Origin: a virus
Reading direction: 5' to 3' (one strand)
DNA: 34,008 nt
IMG/VR virus record: IMGVR_UViG_3300006919_000200
Location: 1 to 34,008 of that record
Positions within the stretch are counted from its first letter, which is position 1. Each line of letters starts with the position of its first letter. Position numbers and translations under genes: made by a program. Positions 14,624-23,776 of the stretch are shown piece by piece. Below the pieces are notes generated by a model. The model saw only the letters and a list, made by a program, of their open reading frames with translations, had not been told where the DNA came from and did not search any database.

Positions 14624-17600
14624 TGTCAGAACTTGTAAGAACGCTAAGAGATTCCGGCAAGTTACCTAAGTATGGATCAGTTGAAAGTAACCCATTTGCG
14701 TTAACAAACGACTACATTTTTATTGATGCTGATACTATAAAGTCTAAGTCTGATCCTACTTTTAGTGGAAGATTAAAAGGTATTGACGCTCCTGAAGTTG
14801 CAAAATTCTTTTCTCCTACTGATACTGAAGGTTCTACGGCTGGTGGTTATAGAGCCGGCGCTTCATTAATGGAGCTTGCACAAAAGCAAGGGTTTACTAA
14901 TGTTGTTAGAACTGGAGAGCTAGATGCGTTTGATAGAGAGCTTGTAGAATTACGAGACGAAAGAGGTAGAGACTTTGTAGATACTCTAATGAGAACTGGA
15001 GTAATGGAACCTACTAGATACTCTACAGCTCAGCATATTAAATACGCTGATATGGCTAAGATCTTTGGTGTAGCTGATTTAGGTGAAGACTTCGATATAG
15101 CTCGTAACGCTATTGCTGATACGATCGCTGAAGAAACTCAGCACCATATGGTATTCAGAGACTTAGCTACCACTGAACAGCAGTTAGCTTATGGTGGTGG
15201 CTATTATATGCCTGGTTCCGTAGCTATTAGAGATCCTAAAAGAACTCTACAAAATAAAGCAAAGAATCCGTTATCTGAAGCATGGGATATAGGTTGGGTT
15301 GGTGCATACGAAGGACTGTCAGGGTTTTTAGCAATGGGAGGAGAAAGCACTGGTATTAAATGGGCTGAAGAATTAGGAGAAGCTTCAGTATACAGACAAC
15401 AAAGATACCTAGCTAATAAACCTGAAATTGTTACTAGCTTTAAAGATATTGATGGTATATTTGGAAAGCAAGGCGCATTTCAGTATTTATTAAATAACGC
15501 TGTAATATCTGTTCCCTATATGGCAGCTACTGCAGCTGGTTATCTTGCTGCTGGTCCTACTATGGGTGCGTCTATGTTGCTTCCTATAAGTTTGTATACA
15601 GGTACTATATATAATGATCAGCCTGAAGATGGAAAGAATGCTGGCTTAGCTATTGCTGGTGGTTTAACTCAATCTGTTTTAGATAGACTTGGTTTGCAAC
15701 TGCTAATTAGAGGTGGTGCAGGTACTATGCTCACCAAAAAAGGTAGAGACGAAATAATAGAGGCATATGCAAAGAAAGCTAATGTAAGTCCGGAAGAAGC
15801 TAGCAGAGTAGTACTAAATACTACTAGAAAAGAGATGGCTAAACTTGCTAAGGACGCAGCTGCTTTTGCTAAACAACAGATTTCTGCTAGAAATGTATCT
15901 AGAAACTTAATAAAGAGAATGGTAATAGGTGGTGCTGGTGAAGGTACTACTGAATTTATGCAAGAAGCTATTGGCTACACTGCTGCTCATGCAGGTAACG
16001 GGTTTAAAGATTGGGATGCCAATGAGTTTAATACTAGATTAATTGATGGTGCAATCGCTGGTACATTTATAGGTAAAGCTTTTACAATCCCAGGTACTAT
16101 GTGGGATTATGGTGTATGGAGAGACGTTCAATATAAACTGTCCCCTAGTACAGGAAAGCAAATATCTGAAGCGGGTGTTTCTGCAAATGAAGATATTCAA
16201 AAACATGGTAGACAGTTTAACATTCAACAAAACAACGCCAATCTTCAAGCAGCTATGGATACAGCTAAACAAAGAATTAGTACTCTTACTAAATCTATAA
16301 GTGGTTTAGAGAAAAAACTTAAGGTAGCTAAAGCAAAAAATAAAAGAGAACAGTTAAAGTCTGATATAGATAGACAAAGAGAAAAGCTAGAAGAAGCAAA
16401 GTCGCTTTTAAATTTTGAAGATATAAACGATAGAAGCGCAAGACACGAAAAAGCTTTACAAAAAAGAACTGTTACTGAATTTAGAAACGATTTATGGAAT
16501 AACCTGCCAGCCTTATGGAGAGGTTTGACTAGGCATATATTTCCTTTTGATTTACAATTAAAAGCTGATAACACAGCTGAACAAATAAAGAAAGATAAAT
16601 CGTTAGTTGGTGATGTTCCAGCTATTAGGCATTTAGCTGAAGCTCATAGTGGTAACCTTGAAAAGTCTATGACTGGTATGCATTATGAAAACCGCATGCA
16701 CCATTATATTTCAGCGCTTAAAGAAAAATTAAAAGACGTTAACACTACACTTTTTGCTTTTGGCAGAACAGATACTAGAGCAAGTCGATTAAAATTTAGT
16801 GAAGAGTTTTATGATGCATTTGTTAAGGCTAGAGAAAACGCTAAAGCAAAAGGTCGTGAAAACAATATTAAGTGGGACGAAGATTTAGAAGGACCATTTA
16901 GAGAGCACTTACCTGAGTTTAAAGCTTTAATAGCTAGAATGGAAAAAGTTGCTAACGATATTTTTAATATGCAAAAGAAATATAATCCGTTTCTTGGTAA
17001 GATAGCTTACTTTTTAGCTAGAAGTAGAACTCTTGATAAAGAAAAAATTGCTCGTGATCGAGGTACATTTGAAAAATTATTGTCAAAGCACTTTGGTTAT
17101 TCAGATAAAAAAGCTAGAGAACTTACTACAGCTATTTTAGCTATGGATTCTACTGATGGCTTTGTAGATACTGGAATGTTAGATTACGATGGTAACTTTT
17201 CTGTTACATCAAGGCATACCTTTAGACCTAAAGCACAAAAGAAAAGAGAGCTTGGAATATCAGATATATCTGACTTTAAAGATTTTTTAGAAAACGATTT
17301 GTTTACTAACATGTCTAACAACCTTAAGTCTGCTGTAAGATATACTACTATAGAAGAGTATGTTGGATCTAATAACGAAAAAATAAATTACTGGTTAGAT
17401 AAAGCTGAAAAGCAACTAATAAAATCTGGTATGCCTGAAGACGAAGCTAAAGCTCTTGTAGATCAAATAGCTTTTAGAATGAAGAGATACTATGATGCTC
17501 AGTCAGGTAACTATAAACGAACTCATAAGCCTGTATGGGAGTTTGTTAAAAAGAATCTTATCTTTGTTACTACTGTAACACAACTACCTTTAGCTACTGT

Positions 17601-18816
17601 ATCTAATATCGTAGAACTAGGTACATCATTAAGAGGCCTTAGTAAAGATCAGATCTTTGGTACAAAAGAGGAGCTTAAAAGAGGAAAATTACAACCTGGT
17701 CAAAGAGGTAGTATTGCCGCAATAGTTTATACATTTGTAGAAGAATTTTACAATACTATACTTAGAGCATATAGCACTGTTGCTATGAAACCTATGCTTG
17801 ATCGAAGAACTAGTTACGGTTATCAAAGAAACAAAGAGCTAGGGTTTATGAGCTTTGAAGTTGGTGCTGCTCATACAACAGGTGTTAGTGAAGTTGGCCA
17901 TTTACGACAAAGAATACTTGATGTGTATTTTAAAGTTATTGGTTTGCAACAATGGACTAATGCTATGAGAGCGGGTAGAGCAGCTATTGCAGCTGATTAT
18001 ATCCTTGATAAGGTAGCAACTATAGCAGAACATAGAACTGCTAAGATTCAAGAGAAAGATCCTATATGGACTAACGAAATGGATGAGGCTCAAGAATCTT
18101 TGCGTAACCTAGGAATAGATCCTAACTTTATGGTTAAGTTTGTTATAGATCCGGAGATGCAGCTTAATAAAACACATGTTAATACTTTTAAAACTAATAT
18201 GCGTGAAGGAGAGTTTAACTTTGTTAATGAAGCTGTTGTATTACCTCAGTCCGCAAACAGACCTTTGATATTCCAAGATCCTCGGTTTGCTTTATTCACA
18301 CAGTTTCAAGGATTTATATCTACGTTTACTGCTTGGCATTTACCTAAAATGTGGAATGATCTTGTAAAACGTGGTACTCCTGGTATGAAGTATAACGCTT
18401 TTGCTACAGCAATGTCAATGATTGCATTAGGCTTTTTATCTCAGCATTTAAAAGACTTACTTAAGTTTGGCGAACCAAGCCCATACTTTACTGGTATGGA
18501 ATACATGAGAAGAGGCGTAGGTGCTAGTGGATTGCTAGGTACAGGAGAACGATTAATTGACTTTGCTTTTCCTATGTATGATAAGCGATACCCTAATACT
18601 ACTATGTGGGCAATTGGTACTGTTGCAGGAGAATCTGCAGCGGTAAGTAAAGCTTTAAGACTTGGTGGTATATCGTATGACGTTGCAGCAGGAGACAAAC
18701 CTCCTGAAACTCTATATAAACTATCGCCTTTTAGTCAAACATTATATAAACATCTTCACCCTGACAACGTATCTTGGGATTATGATCGTTTCCCTGATGA
18801 AGTAATTAATCAATAA
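14623..18816 (+). CDS. Giant internal virion protein with N-terminal staphylococcal-nuclease-like domain (1397 aa)
   Basis: Residues of about 30-128 form an SNase-like domain. FIDADTI (33-39) supplies metal ligands D35/D37; GRLKGIDAPE (49-58) supplies R50, D55 and E58; DAFDRELV (101-108) supplies R105. The spacings R50-D55-E58 (+5, +8) and D101-R105 (+4) equal those of S. aureus nuclease (R35-D40-E43; D83-R87), so the catalytic set looks intact. Residues of about 290-345 and 430-495 contain hydrophobic and Gly-rich segments, including GGAGEGTTEFMQEAIGY, that could insert into membrane. About 540-600 is a charged coil. The C-terminal third includes RPLIFQDPRFALFTQFQGFI and RRGVGASGLLGTGERLIDF, patterns of large phage core/polyvalent proteins. 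It would probably be ejected with the DNA. I have not seen a nuclease on this class of protein described. Confidence 0.75.
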   Translation: MSELVRTLRDSGKLPKYGSVESNPFALTNDYIFIDADTIKSKSDPTFSGRLKGIDAPEVAKFFSPTDTEGSTAGGYRAGASLMELAQKQGFTNVVRTGELDAFDRELVELRDERGRDFVDTLMRTGVMEPTRYSTAQHIKYADMAKIFGVADLGEDFDIARNAIADTIAEETQHHMVFRDLATTEQQLAYGGGYYMPGSVAIRDPKRTLQNKAKNPLSEAWDIGWVGAYEGLSGFLAMGGESTGIKWAEELGEASVYRQQRYLANKPEIVTSFKDIDGIFGKQGAFQYLLNNAVISVPYMAATAAGYLAAGPTMGASMLLPISLYTGTIYNDQPEDGKNAGLAIAGGLTQSVLDRLGLQLLIRGGAGTMLTKKGRDEIIEAYAKKANVSPEEASRVVLNTTRKEMAKLAKDAAAFAKQQISARNVSRNLIKRMVIGGAGEGTTEFMQEAIGYTAAHAGNGFKDWDANEFNTRLIDGAIAGTFIGKAFTIPGTMWDYGVWRDVQYKLSPSTGKQISEAGVSANEDIQKHGRQFNIQQNNANLQAAMDTAKQRISTLTKSISGLEKKLKVAKAKNKREQLKSDIDRQREKLEEAKSLLNFEDINDRSARHEKALQKRTVTEFRNDLWNNLPALWRGLTRHIFPFDLQLKADNTAEQIKKDKSLVGDVPAIRHLAEAHSGNLEKSMTGMHYENRMHHYISALKEKLKDVNTTLFAFGRTDTRASRLKFSEEFYDAFVKARENAKAKGRENNIKWDEDLEGPFREHLPEFKALIARMEKVANDIFNMQKKYNPFLGKIAYFLARSRTLDKEKIARDRGTFEKLLSKHFGYSDKKARELTTAILAMDSTDGFVDTGMLDYDGNFSVTSRHTFRPKAQKKRELGISDISDFKDFLENDLFTNMSNNLKSAVRYTTIEEYVGSNNEKINYWLDKAEKQLIKSGMPEDEAKALVDQIAFRMKRYYDAQSGNYKRTHKPVWEFVKKNLIFVTTVTQLPLATVSNIVELGTSLRGLSKDQIFGTKEELKRGKLQPGQRGSIAAIVYTFVEEFYNTILRAYSTVAMKPMLDRRTSYGYQRNKELGFMSFEVGAAHTTGVSEVGHLRQRILDVYFKVIGLQQWTNAMRAGRAAIAADYILDKVATIAEHRTAKIQEKDPIWTNEMDEAQESLRNLGIDPNFMVKFVIDPEMQLNKTHVNTFKTNMREGEFNFVNEAVVLPQSANRPLIFQDPRFALFTQFQGFISTFTAWHLPKMWNDLVKRGTPGMKYNAFATAMSMIALGFLSQHLKDLLKFGEPSPYFTGMEYMRRGVGASGLLGTGERLIDFAFPMYDKRYPNTTMWAIGTVAGESAAVSKALRLGGISYDVAAGDKPPETLYKLSPFSQTLYKHLHPDNVSWDYDRFPDEVINQ

Positions 18817-18828
18817 CTGGAGAAATAC

Positions 18829-21800
18829 ATGAGTAGATTTTCAACTGCAGCTGGACAGAGAAGAAAAATTGAAGCTACAAAAGATCTTTTCTATAATCAA
18901 GCTGGTCAGTCAGAACTATTAAAGAAGTTAAACGCTCAGCTTATAAAGGGACGAACACCTGAAGGACAAGCGGTAGATACTTCTTACTATGAAGGGTTTG
19001 GGTTATCTCCTGAAGTAGAACAAACCCCTATATACGATAGTTTAACAGAAGAAATAGTTGATCCAGACCAGGGAAGAACTGGACCCGCAGTAGTATCAAA
19101 GCTAAAAAGCAAAGCTCAGGAAGCTGGTTTATTAAAACCACCTATGGATCCTGATCGAGCTGCTAGACTTGACGACTACTTTAGAAAAGAAGAAGACGAT
19201 AAACGTCAACAAGCATACGACGATCTTATTGCTATGCAAAGAAACCAAGAAAGAGTACCAGGAGTTTCTGAAATAAGACCAGACTTTGCAGCTAGTTTTA
19301 AGGATAAGCAAGCAAGAAGAGATTATTTAGGTAAAGCTTCTCTTCCAATCCGTAGAACTCTGCAAGAAATACATAATGATCATAAAGAAGGTGAGCTACA
19401 AAACCGTACTATATCTAACTCGCCTTTATCTTATATTAAGAATGATGGCTTTGGAGAACTAATTAGACGCGGAGATCTTTTGACTAAAGCTTTTTTAACT
19501 ACGATAACCGATGACATAATAGATAAAGCAGATCTTAAACAGCAAGTTGCTAAAGATCAAATAAGATTTAGAGATAAAGATGGTAACCTTTTAAAGAGAG
19601 AACTTACACCTGAAAACTCTCCTAAAGGCGTAAGCACAAAGCAATCTTACTTAGAGCCTTATGAAATTTCTGCGCATATTGAGTCTCAGGTACTATCAGC
19701 TATTGATGAAGGACTAGTTGATTCACCTATTGTACGGAATATATTAGGTAAATTAAAAGATCCTTATTTAAAAGATGGTGAACTTACAGAGTCTGGAAGA
19801 GAGCAGTTGATAAAAGACTACGCTGAAGAGCAAGGGTTATCAATGGCAGAAGCTACAACAGAAGTTGATGGTGTTCTTGTAGATGAAAGGTTTTACGGAA
19901 GAGTATCTTTAGACGATAGAATAAGACAAGCTTTGAGATCGCCTGAAAGAAAGGCAATGGTAGCTGCAGGTAAAAGAACTAATGCTCGAACTCTTAAGAT
20001 AAAAGCTGAAGAGATAATGAAGCGTAGAGCTAAGAAGAAAGAGCAAGGTAAAGCTCCTGATCCGCTGCCGTTTATGTTTATACTAGAAGCACTACACCCT
20101 AACATAAACTTTAATGAACTAAATCTTAAAGGTATCTTGTTTGATCCTGATGGATTTAATGCTGGTATACTAGGAGTTAATCCATATATCAGACGTAAAA
20201 GCGGTGCAAGCCCTAGACGAATGATGATTGATCCAGTGTTTGGAAAGATCATGAGCTTTGTTACTGAAAAGTTTTTATTGCAAACTCAGTTTATACCTAC
20301 TGTAGGTGAAGCGCATCCTGATGCTGAAGCTTTAATACGAGAAGGCGTACTAGTTAGAACTCCTACTCCTGATACTGATAACATAACCCCTGACGACAAA
20401 AGAGATATTGGGTCTTATCTTGAAGCTCCTAGTATTGAAACAAGCGAAACAGGTGGCGTAACTTTATTAAAAGGTAACAGTCAACTTGGCAGAGAAATAT
20501 TTAAAGAGTGGAAGAGAGAACAAAACAGAAGATTAGGTAGACCGACTGATGAGTACTCATTGAAAGGAGTTCCTGAATCCTCGTTTGAAATAGTAGGTAC
20601 ATTTGCTAGAGAGCTTTATGCTGAAGTTAACCCTGACTTATATCAGAAAGAAACTCTTAATGATCAGACATACTACAATTTAACTGATAAAGGATTACAA
20701 GCTTTAAATGCTGCTGCTCGTGCAGCTCCTGACGCTTTTAGAAACGTAGAAAAAATGCCTAGGTTAGTTCCGCCAACTGATTTTATAGGAGAGAGAACAC
20801 CTACTAAGCAAACTACTACTGTTGTAAATAGGTATATAAGACAGATCGAACAGTCTAGAAAAAATATGAGTTCTATTGCGCATAAGGTAGACACATTAAG
20901 AAGTAAACTTATGAAGCAAGCGGCTGTTCAAGTTTTATCTAATGCTAAATCACAAACAGAGTTAGACAAGCTTGGAGACTTCTTTGGATTAGGACCTGAA
21001 AAGTATATTGAATTTAGAGGTACCTTTGATAAAAAAGTTTTTGAAATACAGAAGTATGCAGGCTTAGAAAAACGAGCTGCGCAAGAAAGAGTATATGAAA
21101 CGTATCGTCCTGATTACGAGATGGATAAACAGTTTGCTAGATTCTTAGAGTTTATGCATACAGTAGGCAGATACTCTGATGGCGCATACTATTTAGACTT
21201 TGTAGTACAGAACTTGCAAGGACGAATGCACGTTGATCAGACTAGATTTAATCCACAACTTATTCCTTGGGTTAGATATATTACTGGTGGCGTTGAGCCT
21301 GTTCAGTTTAATCCTTATACTGCTATAGGTGATGAGCATAATATATTTAAAGAGCATATGGCTAAGCAGTTTATTCCTGCAGCCAAAGGAGATTTACCTA
21401 ACGAAGCTATTAAAAAGTTTGATAGAGAATTTAGTAAACATCTTAATAACGAAACTGATAGTTTGTTTTCAGCTATTATTTCAGAAGGAGCTACTGTTGA
21501 ATCTAGTCTTATGAGTGACGAAGATAATAAAAGATACGACAAACTTCTTTCAGAAATTAAAATCAACGTTAATCCTGAAATGTATCAGGGTGAAATGGCT
21601 GAAATGGATCCTAACACTATAAGACCTAAAGGTAGTTCGTTATCAAATCCGTTAGCTGACATAGTTCCTAATGAATACATCGCAGTTCCAGATGAAGTTG
21701 CTCAAATGCCACCTCTTAATATACCTGATTCTTTATTAGCAAGAACTAGAAAGGGTGGTATGAAAGGACCTAGTGAAGGACTTGAGGGCTTTGCCAAGGT

Positions 21801-23544
21801 TGAAGCTGCCATTGAACTAAAGCGTTATGCAGATGCTTGGAAAAATAAGACGCCATTTAGAACTAATATAGCCATTGAGTTGGACGGTACAACTCATGGT
21901 CCTTCTTCTTGGTTGGCTATGCTTGGTGCTATTAAGTCTGCATTTAGAAGTGGGGTACTAAGAAAGGAAGGAGCTAAAAAAGTTTTAGATGACATGGTAG
22001 TTGCAGAACTTTTAGAAGTTGATGGATTACCTGCTGATATGCAGGACCAGGCAGCTGGTGATTTACGTGATGGATTAGCAACTTATATGCTAGAAAATGG
22101 TAATGATTATGCTAGTGCTTACCATGCAGATACTGAGTTTAGTCCTATATTATATTCTATTTTACAAAAAGCTGTCTTGGATCGTGATAACTTTCTTAAG
22201 AAACCTCCTATGACTTTGTCTTATGGTCAGTTACTTGGTAACCTTAGAAAAGCTATATATGATGTTATATATACTGGTGAGCAAGCTACTGCTATTAACG
22301 AGCTCATTGAAACAGAAGGCTTTAGAGATAGTTTAGCTAAGCAAGGTAAGAACGAACCAGCTGAAGAAGTTGTAGCTACTTACTTACATAACATATTAGC
22401 TGATGCTATTGATATGGAACTACATCCTGCAGTTGTTCAAGTCGGTCAGTTGTTAAGAGCTAACAATGCAATAGCTATGTTAAGCGATGAAATCATGACG
22501 GTTAAAAATGCTTTAGGCATTGATAACTATATTGGTGCAAAAGAAAGAGTAGTTAAGAGAGACACTGATGGTCAAGTTATGATTGGGGAGTTTCATTTAC
22601 AGACTGAGGGATCAGGCTCTGCAAGAAAGCCGATCGTGTTATATAAGTCTGAGCCAGCAGGAAGCGCTTTAAGAGATGGGATTCCTGGTGGATGGGGAAG
22701 AGGTAGAATTATACCTGCTATTATCCAAGGTATTGATGGAGCTTGGATGAACCTAATGTTTAGAGGTGAATCATGGAACGCTCTTGAAGGTAACTACATG
22801 CTACCTATTATGGATGCTGTTAAGACAGATCTTAGAGGAGCAGCTGAAGTTAGACGTCAAGCAAATAAGAACTGGTGGAAAGTTATTGAAGAGTATGATC
22901 CATGGACAAGTCTATTTATGGAATGGCAACCTGCCGCAGTAAATAAGTTTTACAATAAGATAGGTTATAATGCTAAAGATAACAAGTGGACTGAAAACCC
23001 TAAACAAATTATTCCGTTTAGAGATGGATTAACAGGACCTAAGTATGCTGAGCTGCCTCCGTTAAGAGTAACTCCTACTGCTCAAGGAATTAAAGGCTTA
23101 CAAGCTGCTGATTTATCTGGACCTTATAAAGGATTTTGGTATTTAACTCATCAGACAGCACCTTCAGAGTTTGTTGGGTATGGCGAGTTATCTTTACAAA
23201 ACTTACAAAAACTTATTGATGATACTATGGAGTTCAGAGCTAGAGATAAAGGCGAAGATATACAAGAGTATAATAATAAAAAGTGGGAAGCAGCTGGAGT
23301 GTTAGCTAAAAAGGTAGCTCAAGCTGAAGCTGCTAAAATATACGGTTCTAGTAAAGATAGAACACCACTTGATGGTATGAGTAGAGAGTACATGAAACAA
23401 TTCTTTGACAGACTTGTAGCCGTATTAGATATTGTAAAGCGTAATAAGATTAATACTGTTACGCTCAACAAAGAGAAGCAAGTACTAATACAGTTAGAGA
23501 AGAGTAAAAAGAGTAAAGGCGGAATACTTCAAGTTAACCTATAA
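18829..23544 (+). CDS. Giant virion-type single-subunit RNA polymerase (1571 aa)
   Basis: SD CTGGAG precedes the ATG. The core at about 780-1350 carries the T7/N4 single-subunit RNAP motifs in order. NLQGR with R799 is the TxxGR/DxRGR motif. IELDGTTHGPSSW has D1019, equivalent to T7 D537. KKPPMTLSYG has K1124 and Y1132, at the exact spacing of T7 K631 and Y639. IQGIDGAW (1299-1306) corresponds to T7 VHSQDGSH. LPIMDAVKTD has D1329, equivalent to T7 D812. The helix following D1329 also aligns with T7 after HDSFGT. About 780 N-terminal and 220 C-terminal residues are unassigned. Size, location after the core proteins and separation from the ordinary RNAP fit an N4-like virion RNAP that is packaged, ejected and transcribes early genes. 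Two T7 histidines are replaced (Q1300, M1328). Polymerase fold confidence is high; packaging is inferred. Confidence 0.82.
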   Translation: MSRFSTAAGQRRKIEATKDLFYNQAGQSELLKKLNAQLIKGRTPEGQAVDTSYYEGFGLSPEVEQTPIYDSLTEEIVDPDQGRTGPAVVSKLKSKAQEAGLLKPPMDPDRAARLDDYFRKEEDDKRQQAYDDLIAMQRNQERVPGVSEIRPDFAASFKDKQARRDYLGKASLPIRRTLQEIHNDHKEGELQNRTISNSPLSYIKNDGFGELIRRGDLLTKAFLTTITDDIIDKADLKQQVAKDQIRFRDKDGNLLKRELTPENSPKGVSTKQSYLEPYEISAHIESQVLSAIDEGLVDSPIVRNILGKLKDPYLKDGELTESGREQLIKDYAEEQGLSMAEATTEVDGVLVDERFYGRVSLDDRIRQALRSPERKAMVAAGKRTNARTLKIKAEEIMKRRAKKKEQGKAPDPLPFMFILEALHPNINFNELNLKGILFDPDGFNAGILGVNPYIRRKSGASPRRMMIDPVFGKIMSFVTEKFLLQTQFIPTVGEAHPDAEALIREGVLVRTPTPDTDNITPDDKRDIGSYLEAPSIETSETGGVTLLKGNSQLGREIFKEWKREQNRRLGRPTDEYSLKGVPESSFEIVGTFARELYAEVNPDLYQKETLNDQTYYNLTDKGLQALNAAARAAPDAFRNVEKMPRLVPPTDFIGERTPTKQTTTVVNRYIRQIEQSRKNMSSIAHKVDTLRSKLMKQAAVQVLSNAKSQTELDKLGDFFGLGPEKYIEFRGTFDKKVFEIQKYAGLEKRAAQERVYETYRPDYEMDKQFARFLEFMHTVGRYSDGAYYLDFVVQNLQGRMHVDQTRFNPQLIPWVRYITGGVEPVQFNPYTAIGDEHNIFKEHMAKQFIPAAKGDLPNEAIKKFDREFSKHLNNETDSLFSAIISEGATVESSLMSDEDNKRYDKLLSEIKINVNPEMYQGEMAEMDPNTIRPKGSSLSNPLADIVPNEYIAVPDEVAQMPPLNIPDSLLARTRKGGMKGPSEGLEGFAKVEAAIELKRYADAWKNKTPFRTNIAIELDGTTHGPSSWLAMLGAIKSAFRSGVLRKEGAKKVLDDMVVAELLEVDGLPADMQDQAAGDLRDGLATYMLENGNDYASAYHADTEFSPILYSILQKAVLDRDNFLKKPPMTLSYGQLLGNLRKAIYDVIYTGEQATAINELIETEGFRDSLAKQGKNEPAEEVVATYLHNILADAIDMELHPAVVQVGQLLRANNAIAMLSDEIMTVKNALGIDNYIGAKERVVKRDTDGQVMIGEFHLQTEGSGSARKPIVLYKSEPAGSALRDGIPGGWGRGRIIPAIIQGIDGAWMNLMFRGESWNALEGNYMLPIMDAVKTDLRGAAEVRRQANKNWWKVIEEYDPWTSLFMEWQPAAVNKFYNKIGYNAKDNKWTENPKQIIPFRDGLTGPKYAELPPLRVTPTAQGIKGLQAADLSGPYKGFWYLTHQTAPSEFVGYGELSLQNLQKLIDDTMEFRARDKGEDIQEYNNKKWEAAGVLAKKVAQAEAAKIYGSSKDRTPLDGMSREYMKQFFDRLVAVLDIVKRNKINTVTLNKEKQVLIQLEKSKKSKGGILQVNL

Positions 23545-23551
23545 AAAAAAT

Positions 23552-23577
23552 AAAGGGTACCTTAATTGGTACCCTTT
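23552..23577. terminator. Bidirectional intrinsic terminator between convergent clusters
   Basis: A perfect GGGTACC (23555-23561) / GGTACCC (23568-23574) stem with loop TTAATT is extended by AAA/TTT pairs. It is followed by nine T on the plus strand. An A-run lies on the left (23543-23554, one T inside), giving a U-tract in the opposite direction. It stands 7 bases after the stop of the virion RNAP gene and 7 bases beyond the stop of the minus-strand 60-aa gene, so it can end both transcripts. Confidence 0.9.
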
Positions 23578-23584
23578 TTTTTAT

Positions 23585-23767
23585 TTAGCATACGTCTTCA
23601 TGATACAAATGATGGTAGTCGTTTTTCTCTACGTAGTTCTTAATCCACTTAGGAGAGAAGTGTAGCTCCTCTCCATTTAGAAATACAATACCATACTTGT
23701 AGATAAGAGCTATATCCTTCTCTTCTACACCAATCATACCGTCTGCCTTTATTTTAAATATACTCAT
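23585..23767 (-). CDS. Small hypothetical protein, last gene of the minus cluster (60 aa)
   Basis: The frame starts at 23767, 9 bases after the RNA polymerase stop, and ends just before the shared terminator. It encodes 60 residues (MSIFKIKADGMIGVEEKDIA; later GEELHFSPKWIKNYVEKNDY) with a likely alpha/beta fold and no membrane segment. A small protein beside the phage RNAP could be a transcription or host-takeover factor, but no family is recognised. Confidence 0.6.
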   Translation of the reverse strand: MSIFKIKADGMIGVEEKDIALIYKYGIVFLNGEELHFSPKWIKNYVEKNDYHHLYHEDVC

Positions 23768-23776
23768 TTTATTTAT

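Noticed and set aside
18829-23544. Assignment of the 1571-aa protein as a tail fibre or tape measure
   Set aside because: No fibre-like repeats, and the ordered RNA polymerase motifs with T7 spacing are far more specific.
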